Assembly: GCF_913063425.1 (NCBI RefSeq)
Contig: NZ_CAJXYK010000024.1
Span: 1-64,000, forward strand
Length of the DNA stretch: 64,000 nt
Origin: an uncultured Thiohalocapsa sp.
GTDB taxonomy: Bacteria; Pseudomonadota; Gammaproteobacteria; Chromatiales; Chromatiaceae
Direction: 5' to 3'
Shown here: in pieces, positions 44,785 through 53,826 of the stretch
How positions within the stretch are numbered: the stretch's first letter is position 1
How the letters are laid out: the number at the start of each line of letters is the position of its first letter
Program-made: the position numbers and the translations under genes
Notes under the pieces: generated by a model
Seen by the model: only the letters and a program-made list of their open reading frames with translations
The model's database searches: none
What the model was told of the DNA's origin: nothing

Positions 44785-45933
44785 CTAGCCGAAATCCGCC
44801 ACCGTTTCCCGCAGCACCCTGGTGAGCTGGTCCAGGCAGGCGTCTGGGCTGTAGCGCTCGCGCACGCGGGCGGCGGCGCGCCTGCCGAGCAGGGCCGCGA
44901 GCTCCGGGTCCGCCAGGAGCCGCGCCAGATTGTCGGCCAGGGCGTCGGTGTCCGCTTCCCGCGCCAGCAGGCCTGTGGTCCCGTGGTCCAGCCAGTCCGG
45001 GATACCGCCGACGGCGAAGCCCACCACCGGCCGGCCCCGGGCCATGGCCTCGATGCCCACCATGCCGAAGGGCTCCGGCCAGCGCGACGGCACGGCGCTC
45101 ACCGAAGCGCGGGCGTAGTAAGCGTCCAGCGCGGCATGGTCCACCCAGCCGGTGAAGGTGATGCGGTGGGCGATGTCAAGCTTGATGGCCAGCGCCTTGC
45201 AGGCGTCCAGATGGTTGCCCGTGCCGACGACGGTGGCATGCCACTCCCCCGGCACCTGCGCCAGGGCCTTCAGCAGCAGGTCCACGCCCTTGCCGCGGAT
45301 CACCTGGCCGACGTAGAGCACCTCGGGTGAGCTTGACGGCGGCTGTTGCTCGCAGCGGGCGAGCGAGCGCGGCACCGGCGGCACGATGCGGATGCGCGCC
45401 GGCGGCAGGCCGTTGGCGCGCAGCTCGTCGCGCATCCAGCGGCTGCCGACGATCAAGCGGCGGACGTTGACATGGGCGGCCAGGGCGGCGCGGACCTCCC
45501 GCGTGCCCTTGAGCTTGATGGGCAGGGGGCCGCCTTGGGCCCGCTGCACGAAGCAGAGGTGTGTCCAGCAGGCCGCCCCGGCAGGGCGGTCACAGACGCG
45601 CTTGCTGAGCGGGAAATACTTGTGACGGCGCGGGCACACCAGGTCATGGTCGTGCACCATGCGGGCGGTGGGGAAGCGGGCGGCGAGGTCGGCGACGCGA
45701 CCCGGGTCCTGAAGCTTGTGCAGCAGCAGCACGTCCGGCTGGAAGCGCTCCAGCACCGCCTTCTCCGTGCCGCTGTCCGCGAAGACGCCGAGATAGTCTG
45801 ACCGCGGTCGCGGGTCCGCGTGCAACAGGCCCTGGGGCAGCCCGCGGTCGGCGAGCCCGGCGGCGATGTCGTGCAGGATCTGCTCGACACCGCCGTAGAA
45901 GCCCGCCCGCTCGTGGACATGCAGGACGCGCAT
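44785..45933 (-). CDS. Glycosyltransferase family 4
   Basis: 382 residues, GT-B fold. N-terminal HERAGFYGGVEQILHDIA (nucleotide-independent half), C-terminal VLYVGQVIRGKGVDLLL and EX7E in PEPFGMVGIEAMARG. A cysteine-containing stretch at about 100-128 (CPRRHKYF, CDRPAGAACW, CFVQ) is a feature of some family 4 enzymes. ATG directly follows the upstream TGA (TGAATG), so it is coupled to the next glycosyltransferase gene. Predicted role is assembly of the surface polysaccharide; donor and acceptor unknown. Confidence 0.88.
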   Translation of the reverse strand: MRVLHVHERAGFYGGVEQILHDIAAGLADRGLPQGLLHADPRPRSDYLGVFADSGTEKAVLERFQPDVLLLHKLQDPGRVADLAARFPTARMVHDHDLVCPRRHKYFPLSKRVCDRPAGAACWTHLCFVQRAQGGPLPIKLKGTREVRAALAAHVNVRRLIVGSRWMRDELRANGLPPARIRIVPPVPRSLARCEQQPPSSSPEVLYVGQVIRGKGVDLLLKALAQVPGEWHATVVGTGNHLDACKALAIKLDIAHRITFTGWVDHAALDAYYARASVSAVPSRWPEPFGMVGIEAMARGRPVVGFAVGGIPDWLDHGTTGLLAREADTDALADNLARLLADPELAALLGRRAAARVRERYSPDACLDQLTRVLRETVADFG

Positions 45934-47064
45934 TCAGTGCACCAGCCCGAGTCGGCTCACGAGGTTGCCGATGTGGTCCACCAGCCGGCGCTCCTGGTAG
46001 TAGCGCACATAGACCTCCCGCGCCTTGTCCGCGATGCGCCGGCGCTCGTCCTCGTGGTCCAGGTACCAGCGGCATTGCTCCAGCATGTCCGACATGTCCC
46101 ACTTGAGCGGCACATAGGTCTCGCCGGGGAAGCACACATCCGGCTCGGTTTTGATGTGCTCCAGCGAGGGCTTCAGCAGCAGGGCGCCGAAGTACATGGC
46201 CTCGTAGTCCTTCGGCGTGTATTCGCACCAGCCGGACGGCGAGACGAAAATTCGCGCCTGGGCCATTTCCCGATAATATTCGGAGAAGGAGACTTTGGCG
46301 GTGGAGGAAACCACCTTGTACTCGTCCGCGAGACGATTGAGCTCGGCAATGGTGGATTCCCGGTGCTTGCGCGTCCAGCCGGCGTACAGCGTGGCGCGGC
46401 AGTAGGCGTCGATGCTCTTGCCCCGTCCGCGCAGCCTGTCCAGCGCGGCGCGCGCCTTGGCGGCGGCGAAGCGGTGCGGCTTGTCCTTGCCCAGCAGCAC
46501 CAGATCCGGCTTCCCCTCTGCGAGGTAGATCATGCGCTTCCACAGGCCGACGTTCCAGCCGAGTGCGAGCTTGTGCGCGTGCTCCGCAGGCAGCTCGGAC
46601 TGGAACAGCTCCGTCCACACCTCGGACAGGATACTGTCCTCCGCCATGCCGATGTCGACCAGGTACTCGATGAACCTGGAGCCACCCAGGAAGCGCCGGG
46701 AATAATCGTCCCAATCGGTGTTGAGATACTGCTTCAGGTACAGGTCCACCTGCGGCAGGATGCCGAAGTGCGGCGATTGATTGCCGTCGCCGTAGTCGAA
46801 GTGGACGAGCTTCTGGTCCGGGCAGGCTCTGCGCAGCTCACGGTAGAAGTCCAGCAGCTTGCAGCGGTCCGTGTCCCAGGGGACGGAGAGGACGATGAGC
46901 TCGCCGGTGAAGGCCCGGGCGTCCAGGAGCTTCTGCTGCAGGCTGTCGGAGACGATCTCCCGGCTGGTGAGCCCGAAGCGGGATTGCAGATCGTCCTTGT
47001 AATGAATGAACGGATACAAAGACCCATGGCCGAAACCGGTGTTGGACAGAATCAGGGCCTGCAT
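45934..47064 (-). CDS. Glycosyltransferase (group-1-like, GT-B)
   Basis: 376 residues. N-terminal half begins ALILSNTGFGHG and lacks a clear family signature; the C-terminal part (about 255-365; YYREMAQARIFVSPSGWCEYTPKDYEAMYFGALLL in two parts, then LEQCRWYLDHEDERRRIA) matches the glycosyl transferases group 1 domain. First gene of the minus-strand run, with GGAGG before its ATG. It differs from its two neighbours more than they do from each other. Specificity unknown. Confidence 0.78.
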   Translation of the reverse strand: MQALILSNTGFGHGSLYPFIHYKDDLQSRFGLTSREIVSDSLQQKLLDARAFTGELIVLSVPWDTDRCKLLDFYRELRRACPDQKLVHFDYGDGNQSPHFGILPQVDLYLKQYLNTDWDDYSRRFLGGSRFIEYLVDIGMAEDSILSEVWTELFQSELPAEHAHKLALGWNVGLWKRMIYLAEGKPDLVLLGKDKPHRFAAAKARAALDRLRGRGKSIDAYCRATLYAGWTRKHRESTIAELNRLADEYKVVSSTAKVSFSEYYREMAQARIFVSPSGWCEYTPKDYEAMYFGALLLKPSLEHIKTEPDVCFPGETYVPLKWDMSDMLEQCRWYLDHEDERRRIADKAREVYVRYYQERRLVDHIGNLVSRLGLVH

Positions 47065-47280
47065 CGCGTCCTCCAGGGTGGTCTTGTGCTGTCATTGTCT
47101 TGGCTGATAGGGGACAGGCGCTCAAATCCCTGCCGCGACCATGGTAACCAATGTGCCAGGTCCGTGCCATGCCGCCGACCCGGCGCCGCATCCGGGGGCC
47201 TGCTTGAGCCCGGACGCTGGCCAGTGCCCTCGCGGCGGGCCATAGAGCTGGGCCACTGATCAATTACGCCGACCTCAGCA

Positions 47281-48786
47281 ATGCCCCTGCCGCCGGAAAT
47301 CTTCCCCGAGCCCATCAGCCTGAAGCAGCTCGTCTTCGTGGTGGCGACCCTCGGCTTCCTGGCCATGGCCATCCCGGCGGCCATCAGGTTTCCATGGATG
47401 GAGCGGGTCTGCATCGGCGGCATCCTGTTCATGGCCATCAACCCGGTGGACGTGACCTTCTTCAGCTACACCAACTACCGCGGCGACATCCGCGGCATCG
47501 AGTTCGGGATCACCGACTGGTTTACGATCGTCCTGATCGTGACCATGCAGTTCGCGCCGCGCTGGAAGCGCCGCCGGCTGCATTACCAAAGCCCGAATCA
47601 GATGCTGATGTGGACCTACCTGGCCTGGGCCACGGCGTCCATTGCCTGGGCCATGATCCCGCAGTTCGCGTTCTTCGGCGTCACCCGGCTCATCCGCGCC
47701 TTCGCGCTCTTCTGGGTGGCCTACAACTACGTCCGCGACGAAGACGATCTGCGCTTCGTCATCAATTGCGTGGTGGCACTCAGCTTCTACAGCTTCTTCC
47801 AGGTGCTGCTGGACAAGTACCAGCGCGGAGTCTTTCCGCCGCGGGGCTCCTTCGATCACCAGCACACCCTGGTGACCTTCCAGAACGTGATGAACTTCAT
47901 CGTCTTCGCGGCGCTGCTGGGCGACACGGATAAGGTCTTCGACAAGCGCAGCCTGGTGTACTGGGCGGCCCTCGGCGCGGGCTCGCTTACCAGTGTCGCC
48001 ACCCTCTCCCGCGGCGGCATGGTGACCATGGTCATGGGCTACGCCATGATGACGCCTATCCTGCTGTGGCTGAAGCAGCCCGGGCGCAAGCTCGGCAAGA
48101 AATTCATTGCCCTCGGCATCATGGTTCTGGCGAGCCTGCCGGCGCCGGCGGTGGTGCTGCCGCCCATCATCGACCGCTTCCAGAACGCCCCGGAGGAGTC
48201 CGCCGAAGCGCGCGACCTGTTCAACGAGGTGGCCAAGGACATGGGCGACACGCATTTCCTTGGCATCGGCCTCAACAACTATTCCTACGGGACGGCCTAT
48301 GTCGACCAATACCGGGATCATCTCCCGCCCATCGACCACGGCGGGCTCGCGCATCACATCTACTGGCTGCACTATGCGGAGCTCGGCGTCGTCGGCCGCA
48401 CCCTGTTCATTCTGCTGATGCTGGGCTTCATGGTCGTGATGCTGCGCTTCATCCTGCGCCGCCGCGACAGTCTGGAGCGTGTCTTCACCGTGGGCGTGCT
48501 GGCGGGCTTCATCATTGCCATGCTCATCGGGCTTCTGGAATGGAACTGGCGCCAGTCGCAGATGACGCTCACCTACATGATGCTCGCGGGCATCGTCTGC
48601 GCCCTGCCGCGGGTGGAGCGCGAGCGCGGGCTCGCAGAGCGGCGGCGGCGACAGCAGCTGCTCGCGCTGGCCGCCTATGCGCAGCAGCAGCAGGCCGGCG
48701 GCGGCCGGCGTGCGGCGCTCAGCGCCCGCCGGCACGGGGTCGGGCCGCGACCAGCTCCGCATACAGGTCGCGCAGCCGGGCGCTGA
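47281..48786 (+). CDS. O-antigen ligase/polymerase-like membrane protein
   Basis: 501 residues with about ten membrane helices and a large periplasmic loop near 310-360 (FNEVAKDMGDTHFLGIGLNNY), which carries the Wzy_C/O-antigen-ligase type pattern FLGIGLNNYSY. Family members polymerise or ligate polysaccharide units on the periplasmic face of the inner membrane. Ends in a Gln/Ala/Arg-rich tail whose last 68 bases overlap, on the opposite strand, the end of the glycosyltransferase gene at 48719. Ribosome-binding site not obvious. The only plus-strand gene of this polysaccharide region, flanked by two minus-strand runs. Confidence 0.82.
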   Translation: MPLPPEIFPEPISLKQLVFVVATLGFLAMAIPAAIRFPWMERVCIGGILFMAINPVDVTFFSYTNYRGDIRGIEFGITDWFTIVLIVTMQFAPRWKRRRLHYQSPNQMLMWTYLAWATASIAWAMIPQFAFFGVTRLIRAFALFWVAYNYVRDEDDLRFVINCVVALSFYSFFQVLLDKYQRGVFPPRGSFDHQHTLVTFQNVMNFIVFAALLGDTDKVFDKRSLVYWAALGAGSLTSVATLSRGGMVTMVMGYAMMTPILLWLKQPGRKLGKKFIALGIMVLASLPAPAVVLPPIIDRFQNAPEESAEARDLFNEVAKDMGDTHFLGIGLNNYSYGTAYVDQYRDHLPPIDHGGLAHHIYWLHYAELGVVGRTLFILLMLGFMVVMLRFILRRRDSLERVFTVGVLAGFIIAMLIGLLEWNWRQSQMTLTYMMLAGIVCALPRVERERGLAERRRRQQLLALAAYAQQQQAGGGRRAALSARRHGVGPRPAPHTGRAAGR

Positions 48787-49978
48787 TGGCGCGCCAGTCG
48801 TAGTCGCGGCGGGCCTTGCTGCGGCCGGCGTCCGCGAGCCGGCCGGCGAGTGCGGGGTCGTCCAGTACGCGGCCGAGCTGGGCAGCCAGGTCGCCGGCAT
48901 CGCCCGGTGCCGCGTGCAGCACGTCCTTGCCGTCCGCGGTGAAGGACGGGATGCCGCCGATGCGTGAGGCCACCACCGGCAGCCCCGCCGCCCAGGCCTC
49001 CAGGATCACAATACCGAAGGGCTCGTGCAGTGACGGCAGGCAGAACACCTCCGCCGCGTGAAAGGCCCCCACCAGCAGCGGGTCGTCGGACCTGAGGCCC
49101 GGAATCAGGGTCAGGCTCGCGGCCACGCCGAGCGCCCGGACCCGGGCGTCCAGCTTCTCGCGGTAGCTCGCGACGGTCACCGGCCCCAGCAGCACCAGAT
49201 GCAGGTCCGGATGGTCCGGCAGCGGCTGTGCCAGGGCCTCCACCAGGGCGATCTGGTTCTTCTGGTAGTCGATGCGGCTGACACAGAGCATGATCCGGCG
49301 CTCGGGTGGGATGCCGTGGGCCTGTCGAAAGGCAGCGCCGTCACCGCTGGCGAAGGCCGCACAGTCCACGCCGTTCGGCATCAGCTCCACGCGCTGCCCC
49401 GGCAGGCGCTCGCGGGCGGCGGCGAGCTCGTCGCCGCCGACGCAGAGCACCGCATCGGCGTCCTCCAGCACCCGGCGCGAGCCCATGGCCATGCCGAACA
49501 GCCGGCCCCACTCCAGCCGACCCTGAATGGGTGCCAGCATCTGGCTCATTTCGCCCTGGGGCACGACGAAATGGCCACCGTGCAGCGTGATGACATAGGG
49601 GATGCCGCGGAGCTTCGCCGCCGTGCGCACGGCCGCACCCAGGCGCTTGCCGCTGTGGGCATGCAGCAGGTCCACCCCGGGCTCCCGCAGCAGGGCCCAG
49701 AGGAGCGACAGCGACAGCAGATTGCCGCCCTTCTTGTCCATGTCGCGCCGCGCCGCTTTGTCCAGCCCCAGGAAGGGATAGCTGTACTGGAAGCGGCGCA
49801 CGGGCACGCCGCGGATGGTCTCCGCCTGGGTGTCCGACAGCGCCAGGCTGGTGAAGATGCTGACCTCGTCGCCGTCGGCCAGCAGCGCCCGGCTGGTCTC
49901 GAGGATGGTGGTCTCGGTGCCGCCCCACTCATCGGCCACGAAGCGCCTTGGAACTTGAATGATCTTCACCCGTGTCAC
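48719..49978 (-). CDS. Glycosyltransferase family 4
   Basis: 419 residues, GT-B fold with N-terminal VADEWGGTETTILETSRALL, C-terminal MLCVSRIDYQKNQIALVEAL and EX7E in HEPFGIVILEAWA. GTG start at 49978 follows AGGAAG; an alternative GTG is three codons later. Sixteen bases after the flippase stop, so in its operon. Probably the last glycosyltransferase of the pathway encoded here; sugar unknown. Its end overlaps the convergent ligase-like gene by 68 bp. Confidence 0.88.
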   Translation of the reverse strand: MTRVKIIQVPRRFVADEWGGTETTILETSRALLADGDEVSIFTSLALSDTQAETIRGVPVRRFQYSYPFLGLDKAARRDMDKKGGNLLSLSLLWALLREPGVDLLHAHSGKRLGAAVRTAAKLRGIPYVITLHGGHFVVPQGEMSQMLAPIQGRLEWGRLFGMAMGSRRVLEDADAVLCVGGDELAAARERLPGQRVELMPNGVDCAAFASGDGAAFRQAHGIPPERRIMLCVSRIDYQKNQIALVEALAQPLPDHPDLHLVLLGPVTVASYREKLDARVRALGVAASLTLIPGLRSDDPLLVGAFHAAEVFCLPSLHEPFGIVILEAWAAGLPVVASRIGGIPSFTADGKDVLHAAPGDAGDLAAQLGRVLDDPALAGRLADAGRSKARRDYDWRAISARLRDLYAELVAARPRAGGR

Positions 49979-49994
49979 CGCTTCCTGTGCCGGC

Positions 49995-51515
49995 TCATGC
50001 GTTGGGCTGGGCCGCCGCCGGACGACGCGTCAGCTTTGCGGCAATGAAAAGCCGCTCCTCGGCCCGCAGCGAGGTCAGATAGTAGGTCATGTAATAGACC
50101 AGTGCCGCGGTGGCGCCCTGCAGAAAGACCCACTGGAAGCCGTCAACGGCCGGCTGCAGATAATCGAGTCCGTAGGCGGCGGCCAGTGACGGCACCAGCG
50201 GCGGCAGCACCGGCCACAGCGCCTCGCGGAAGAAGCGCCAAAGCGAAACGCCCCGGGACCAGCAGGCACGGGGCACGATGACCAGCACCTCCACGGTGAA
50301 GGCGGAGATCAGCGTTGCCAGTGCGACACCGTTCAGGCCGTGCTCCTGAATCAGGATCACCGACAGCACGAGGTTCAACAGCGCCGAGACGCCCATGGCC
50401 AGGGCGATGAACCGATGCTGCCCGTTCATCGCCAACACATTCGCCGCGTTGAGCTGTACCGCGGTGGACAAAATGGCCCCGAGCAGCAGCTGCAGCACCG
50501 GCACGGCACCGGCGAAATCTTCCCCCATCCACAGCAGGATGATGGCCTCGGTGTAGAAGAACAGCAGAGCGACGAAGGGCAGCGCGATGGCCATGCCGAA
50601 GCGGGTCCCGTCCAGCAGCACGCGGTCGATGGTGGCGTCGTCGCCGCCGCCCCGGGACTGTGCCACCAGCGGCATCAGGGCGTTGGAGAACTGCTTGTTG
50701 AGGTAATAGCTGTACTCGGCGATCTTCGCACCGATGGCATAGACGGCAACGGCGGAGAGCGGCAGGAAGGCCTTGATCACCACCGGGTCGATGCGCAGGA
50801 TGATCAGCACGGCGATGTTCGCAATGAAAAAATAGAACGAGAAGCCGAGCAGCTCCGGCACCCGCGACCGCGAGAACAACCGCGGCGCGACGGACAGGCG
50901 CGGCGTCAGCACGAAGGCCAGCACCATGGCCAGGAGCGGTCCCAAGAGCATGGTCAGGCTGGTCGAGTAGATGAGCGCGCGGATGCCGTAATCCGCATTC
51001 AGCAGGGTCACGATGAGCGCGGCGTTGATGAGCTGCATCGCCATGTCGATGCCGTTCACCAGTGCCATGCGCCCGCTGCCGTTCAGTACCGCCTTGAACA
51101 GGTTGAGGGGCAGGTTGATGGCCACCACGCCGCCGAGCAGCCACAGGGCGAGCTGGAACCAGTGCCGCATCTCCGGCTCCAGATGGAACCAGGCACCGGC
51201 GAAGGTGGAGATCACGGCCACCAAGGCGATGCACAGCAGGCCGAGCAGCAGGTAGACGCCGAGCAGTGTCGCGAGCACCTCATTGCGTCCCGCATGGTCG
51301 CCGCTGCCGTGGAACTCCCCCATGTACTTGTTCGCCGCGGTGGCGAAGCCGAGATCCATCAGCCCGAACATGGCCACCACGGAGAAGATCAGTGACCAGA
51401 GCCCGAACTGGTCCACGCCGATCTTGCTGACGATGAAGGGCGTCAGGAAGAACACCAGCACCATCAGCACGACGAAGCGCAGATAGCTGGTGGCGATGTT
51501 GATGATCCAGCGCAT
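49995..51515 (-). CDS. Wzx-like polysaccharide flippase
   Basis: 506 residues, about 12-14 membrane helices, MOP/PST superfamily. N-terminal ATSYLRFVVLMVLVFFLTPF followed by IGVDQFGLWSLI is typical of Wzx proteins. It would flip lipid-linked oligosaccharide units across the inner membrane for polymerisation. ATG at 51515 with no strong ribosome-binding site; a GTGGCGA heptamer tract lies just upstream in the leader. Second last gene of the operon that begins with the partner-switching trio. Confidence 0.87.
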   Translation of the reverse strand: MRWIINIATSYLRFVVLMVLVFFLTPFIVSKIGVDQFGLWSLIFSVVAMFGLMDLGFATAANKYMGEFHGSGDHAGRNEVLATLLGVYLLLGLLCIALVAVISTFAGAWFHLEPEMRHWFQLALWLLGGVVAINLPLNLFKAVLNGSGRMALVNGIDMAMQLINAALIVTLLNADYGIRALIYSTSLTMLLGPLLAMVLAFVLTPRLSVAPRLFSRSRVPELLGFSFYFFIANIAVLIILRIDPVVIKAFLPLSAVAVYAIGAKIAEYSYYLNKQFSNALMPLVAQSRGGGDDATIDRVLLDGTRFGMAIALPFVALLFFYTEAIILLWMGEDFAGAVPVLQLLLGAILSTAVQLNAANVLAMNGQHRFIALAMGVSALLNLVLSVILIQEHGLNGVALATLISAFTVEVLVIVPRACWSRGVSLWRFFREALWPVLPPLVPSLAAAYGLDYLQPAVDGFQWVFLQGATAALVYYMTYYLTSLRAEERLFIAAKLTRRPAAAQPNA

Positions 51516-51520
51516 GCTCA

Positions 51521-51579
51521 GTGGCGAGTGGCGAGTGGCGAGTGGCGAGTGGCGAGTGGCGAGTGGCGAGGAGTGGCGA
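51521..51579. repeat. Seven tandem GTGGCGA heptamers plus one displaced copy
   Basis: GTGGCGA is repeated seven times without mismatch at 51521-51569, followed by GGA and an eighth copy at 51573-51579. The tract starts 6 bases upstream of the flippase start codon, in the region where its ribosome-binding site should lie. Seven-base units change frame and spacing, so copy number could alter expression. Confidence 0.9.
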
Positions 51580-51701
51580 GGGGCTGGTAGGCGTTCGCAG
51601 CGGGGCGGTGGATCAGCGCCGCTTGAACGGCCGTGCTGTGCGGTGATGTCGCCCGCGCAGCAAGCCTTGTCGCGGCATGTATCAGCCGCGTGGCGACGCG
51701 G

Positions 51702-52862
51702 TCAGCCGCGGAGGCCGGCCTCGGCCTGCATGACGTGGAACACGTCGGTGATGGCCTGCGGGTCGCCGGGCGGCGGTACGTTGCTGAGCAGGCAGGCGTC
51801 GGAGTCCGGGTCGTCCGGGTGGTAGCCGTGCATGCCGGTGATGGGCTTCAGACCCATGTGGCAGGGCACGATGATGACGCCGGGATTGGTGAGGAAATTC
51901 AGCTCGCCGTACTGATGGCCGTCGAAGTCGCAGCCGAGGGCGCGCAATTCGGCCTCCGACAGGATGCGCCCGTTCGGCTCCTGCTCCAGTGCGGCGATAA
52001 TGCGCTCGCGGGCTTGCGGGTGCTTGAACCAGAACCGGCCCATGGTGGAGTCATAGGTCGCGACATAGTCCGTGTCGAAGGCGAGCCCCAGGGCCTCGAT
52101 GCGTGCCATGAGATCGATGTGGGTGTGCACGGTGGCCATGCCGTGGTCGGAGCAGACGAAGAGCCTCACCTCGTCGTAGTGACGCTCGGCGACTTCCAGC
52201 AGCGCCGTCAGCTCGCGCTCGTACCAGGCCATCTTCTTGTCCACCTCCGGGCTTTCCTTGCCCACCTGGTGCAGCAGCGCGTCCATGGCGGCCATGTACA
52301 GGAACGCGAAGCGGATCTCGCCCTGCGCGATGTCCGCCTTCACTGCCGCGAGGTTGGCGTCCTCCGGCTCGCGCCAGTTGGAGACGTGGTAGGGCACGCG
52401 CTCGCGCTCCAGCAGGTCGAAGATGTTCTCGCCGCGGTTCAGCCCGCCCGGCTTGAACAGGTCCTTCTTCTCGCAGTAGTCGAACAGACCGATCTGACTG
52501 AAGGGCAGGCTGTAGAGCTGGAAATAGCCGGTAAAACCGTAGGCGCGCTTCACCAGCTTGCTGATCTGGTTGCGCACCCGCCCGCGGTCCACGATGCTGC
52601 GCGGCAGGAGCCCGAGCGGCTTCAGCGGCTTGAACGGAGAATGTTGCGGGTCGTAGTAGAAAAACGACCAATGCCCGTGCTCGCGCGGCGTGAGGCCGGA
52701 CAGAATCGACGGCACGCAGGCGGACGAAAACCCGAAAGTGGAGCGCAGCCTGCGCCGGTGCGGCAGGCGCTCCTCCAGGAACCGGCGCCCGCGCAGCACC
52801 TCCCAGCCCAGGGCGTCGATGAAGCAGACGATGGCAAGGCGCTTGTTCGTGCTCGTGGACAT
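51702..52862 (-). CDS. Alkaline phosphatase-superfamily phosphodiesterase
   Basis: 386 residues, type I phosphodiesterase/nucleotide pyrophosphatase fold: metal aspartate in CFIDALGW, nucleophile region ACVPSILSG (Ser), VCSDHGM and GMHGYHPDD. Family members cleave phosphodiester or sulfate esters and some act on glycerophosphate-type substituents of polysaccharides; the substrate here is unknown. No signal peptide is evident. GGAGG before the ATG. Lies between the STAS gene and the flippase on the same strand, which ties it to polysaccharide assembly. Confidence 0.82.
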   Translation of the reverse strand: MSTSTNKRLAIVCFIDALGWEVLRGRRFLEERLPHRRRLRSTFGFSSACVPSILSGLTPREHGHWSFFYYDPQHSPFKPLKPLGLLPRSIVDRGRVRNQISKLVKRAYGFTGYFQLYSLPFSQIGLFDYCEKKDLFKPGGLNRGENIFDLLERERVPYHVSNWREPEDANLAAVKADIAQGEIRFAFLYMAAMDALLHQVGKESPEVDKKMAWYERELTALLEVAERHYDEVRLFVCSDHGMATVHTHIDLMARIEALGLAFDTDYVATYDSTMGRFWFKHPQARERIIAALEQEPNGRILSEAELRALGCDFDGHQYGELNFLTNPGVIIVPCHMGLKPITGMHGYHPDDPDSDACLLSNVPPPGDPQAITDVFHVMQAEAGLRG

Positions 52863-52910
52863 ACCGTCCTCCGTCAGTCTGTCATGGATGGCGCGGGCGG
52901 GCGGCCCCGG

Positions 52911-53246
52911 TCAGCCGAAGGCGCGCACCGCCGCTGCCTCGTCATCGAAGATCTGGAACACCGTGTGCAGGCGGGTCAGCTCGAACAGGGCGCGGATGGT
53001 GTCGCTCATCTGTGCCAGGTACAGGTCGCCGTCCATTTTCCGTGCTGCCTGCAGGCCGGCCACCACGACGGCGAGGCCGCTGGAGTCCATGAACGTCGTC
53101 TCACCCAGGTTCACCACCACCCGCCCGGAGCCGGATTGGATGATGTCCTTCAGCTGGGCACGGGCATCGCCGGCATTGGCCATGACCAGGCGCTCCGGCA
53201 GTGTGACCACGTCGATGCCGTTCTCTTGTCTGTGATTCAGGCTCAT
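52911..53246 (-). CDS. STAS-domain anti-sigma-factor antagonist
   Basis: 111 residues, a single STAS domain like SpoIIAA/RsbV, with the phosphorylatable serine in MDSSGL (Ser56). In partner-switching systems the unphosphorylated form binds a target or frees a sigma factor, and a kinase phosphorylates the serine. GGAG precedes the ATG at 53246. The kinase-type and phosphatase genes follow immediately upstream in transcription, so the trio is complete. SypA of Vibrio fischeri is a STAS protein of this kind controlling a biofilm polysaccharide. Confidence 0.88.
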   Translation of the reverse strand: MSLNHRQENGIDVVTLPERLVMANAGDARAQLKDIIQSGSGRVVVNLGETTFMDSSGLAVVVAGLQAARKMDGDLYLAQMSDTIRALFELTRLHTVFQIFDDEAAAVRAFG

Positions 53247-53308
53247 GGGTTGCTCCAATCGGCTTGAGGTTGGGCGCGGCGCACGACTCTGCCGGCGGCG
53301 GGTGCCGG

Positions 53309-53725
53309 TCAGGCGGTGGGTACCGGCCGGCTCAGGGTCAGCAGGTTCAGGCCCTCGCGCCGCTCGTAGTGCACGTCCGGAAATCCGGCGCGAATGATCT
53401 GCCAGCCGCGACCGCCGGCGGCATCCGTCGCCGCCGGCTCGCCGCTCGGCAGCGGCAGCGGCATGGGCCGGCCCTGGTCGCGCAGCTGGTAGCGCAGGGC
53501 GTCGGCGCAACACTCGCCGCTGATGGCAATGGGCAGACCAGGCTCGAGTGCATAGGCATGCTCGATGATGTTGTTGACCGCCTCCACCAGCGCGAGCTGA
53601 AGGCCGAAGACTTCCAGGTCGCCGAGCCCCGCCGCCTGCGCCAGCGGCATCAGGCGGGTCTCGATCAGGCCGTGCCAGGCCATGTCGTCCGGATCGCTGT
53701 TGAAGTCGATGTCCACGCGCTGCAT
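53309..53725 (-). CDS. RsbW-like serine kinase/anti-sigma HATPase
   Basis: 138 residues, HATPase_c_2 fold: N box EAVNNIIEHAY (Glu49, Asn51/52, His56), G1 region RDQGRPMP and G2 region GGRGWQIIR. Kinases of this type phosphorylate the STAS partner. Start at 53725 with GAGTG upstream; GTG at 53734 is in frame but lacks one. Sits between the STAS gene (62 bp) and the REC-phosphatase gene (101 bp) in the same direction. No sigma factor gene is visible, so its target is probably the STAS protein alone. Confidence 0.86.
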   Translation of the reverse strand: MQRVDIDFNSDPDDMAWHGLIETRLMPLAQAAGLGDLEVFGLQLALVEAVNNIIEHAYALEPGLPIAISGECCADALRYQLRDQGRPMPLPLPSGEPAATDAAGGRGWQIIRAGFPDVHYERREGLNLLTLSRPVPTA

Positions 53726-53826
53726 GGCTTTCACTCAGAAAGGCGACGGGCGCCGTGGTATCCCGCCGACCGATCTGACGGGATGGTCGGCGGGTCCACG
53801 CGCCGGCGGACTGACCGGGCATGGGC

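Noticed and set aside
51521-51579. Tandem repeats as a CRISPR array
   Set aside because: Units are 7 bp and contiguous, with no spacers and no cas genes.
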